DNA of 13,975 bases, taken from the NCBI GenBank assembly GCA_964408025.1, contig CAYOXX010000087.1:1-13975 (forward strand). The letters run 5' to 3'. The stretch comes from CAYOXX01 sp964408025. Its GTDB lineage: Bacteria; Acidobacteriota; DATKUA01. This document shows, in pieces, positions 13,835 through 13,975 of this stretch; within the stretch, counting starts at the first letter, position 1, and each line of letters starts with the position of its first letter. The translations under genes were made by a program, and so were the position numbers. The notes under the pieces are model-generated. The model was not told the origin of the DNA and did no database searches. It was given only the letters and a program-made list of their open reading frames with translations.

Positions 13835-13847
13835 ACTCTTAAAGAGT
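13835..13847. promoter_or_regulatory. 13-bp palindrome at the aldo/keto reductase start
   Basis: ACTCTT-A-AAGAGT is a perfect palindrome ending 4 bp before the start codon. On the minus strand it contains the only purine-rich sequence (AAGAG) near the start, so it may block the ribosome binding site as a hairpin or serve as an operator. Confidence 0.35.
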
Positions 13848-13920
13848 TATCGCGTCCCCGCCCCCGGTGATGGACAAGAGAGCTTGTTTGCTCCAGGCGG
13901 ATCTATACTACCATTATGTA

Positions 13921-13975
13921 GACAGACAAGAATGACGGGGCGGTAAAAAATCTAATTTGACGTTAAGTCGTTTAG
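13921..13975 (-). repeat. Right copy of the 55-bp terminal inverted repeat
   Basis: This is the exact reverse complement of bases 1-55. On the minus strand it reads toward the aldo/keto reductase and contains TTGTCT, which could act as a poor -35 box for a TATAGA sequence 16 bp further in. No transposase adjoins. Confidence 0.95.

Noticed and set aside
1..13975. Reading the whole window as a transposon bounded by 55-bp terminal repeats
   Set aside because: There is no transposase, integrase or resolvase, no visible target duplication, the cargo is central metabolism, and 55 bp equals a standard assembly k-mer.
1..13975. CRISPR arrays, rRNA genes, phage genes
   Set aside because: No regularly spaced direct repeats, no rRNA-like sequence and no phage-type proteins were seen.

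Overview
The window looks like about 14 kb of chromosome from a high-GC, Gram-negative, probably anaerobic bacterium. A diderm envelope is indicated by a TonB-type energy transducer, a small outer-membrane beta-barrel candidate ending in Phe, and several proteins with Sec signal peptides. Anaerobic metabolism is indicated by a complete four-subunit 2-oxoacid (most likely pyruvate):ferredoxin oxidoreductase. A near-perfect sigma-54 promoter implies that the host has RpoN, which argues against Chloroflexota and Actinobacteria. I cannot assign a phylum from sequence reading alone; an uncultured candidate-phylum lineage would fit.

Layout, left to right: a 55-bp repeat whose exact inverted copy ends the window; a small hypothetical protein (321-578); larB of the nickel-pincer cofactor pathway (755-1510); a TonB-domain protein (1577-2392) converging on an EamA-type transporter on the minus strand (2376-3293); about 500 bp of non-coding DNA with a 15-bp palindrome and a good promoter; two overlapping DNA methyltransferase genes of different classes (3795-5042 and 5042-6103) with no nuclease beside them; a small secreted protein (6182-6610); a structured intergenic region and a sigma-70-type promoter; the porG-porD-porA-porB operon (6987-10077) closed by a strong intrinsic terminator; a sigma-54 promoter with a cluster of palindromes upstream, driving an outer-membrane protein (10601-11146) with its own terminator; a hairpin-rich intergenic stretch; and three minus-strand genes, an aldo/keto reductase (12880-13830), a secreted creatininase-family protein (11987-12805) and a small secreted protein (11478-11987). 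The last two overlap by one base.

How they may work together: the por operon is a self-contained central-metabolism unit linking pyruvate and acetyl-CoA through ferredoxin. The two methyltransferases are translationally linked and look like a two-enzyme modification pair. The other genes are housekeeping or envelope genes without an obvious common theme. I saw no transposase, integrase, phage gene, CRISPR array, tRNA or rRNA. The least explained features are the methyltransferase pair, the sigma-54-controlled barrel protein with its upstream palindromes, and the identical inverted 55-mers at both ends. The 55-mers may reflect an assembly-graph k-mer at a longer repeat rather than a transposon.
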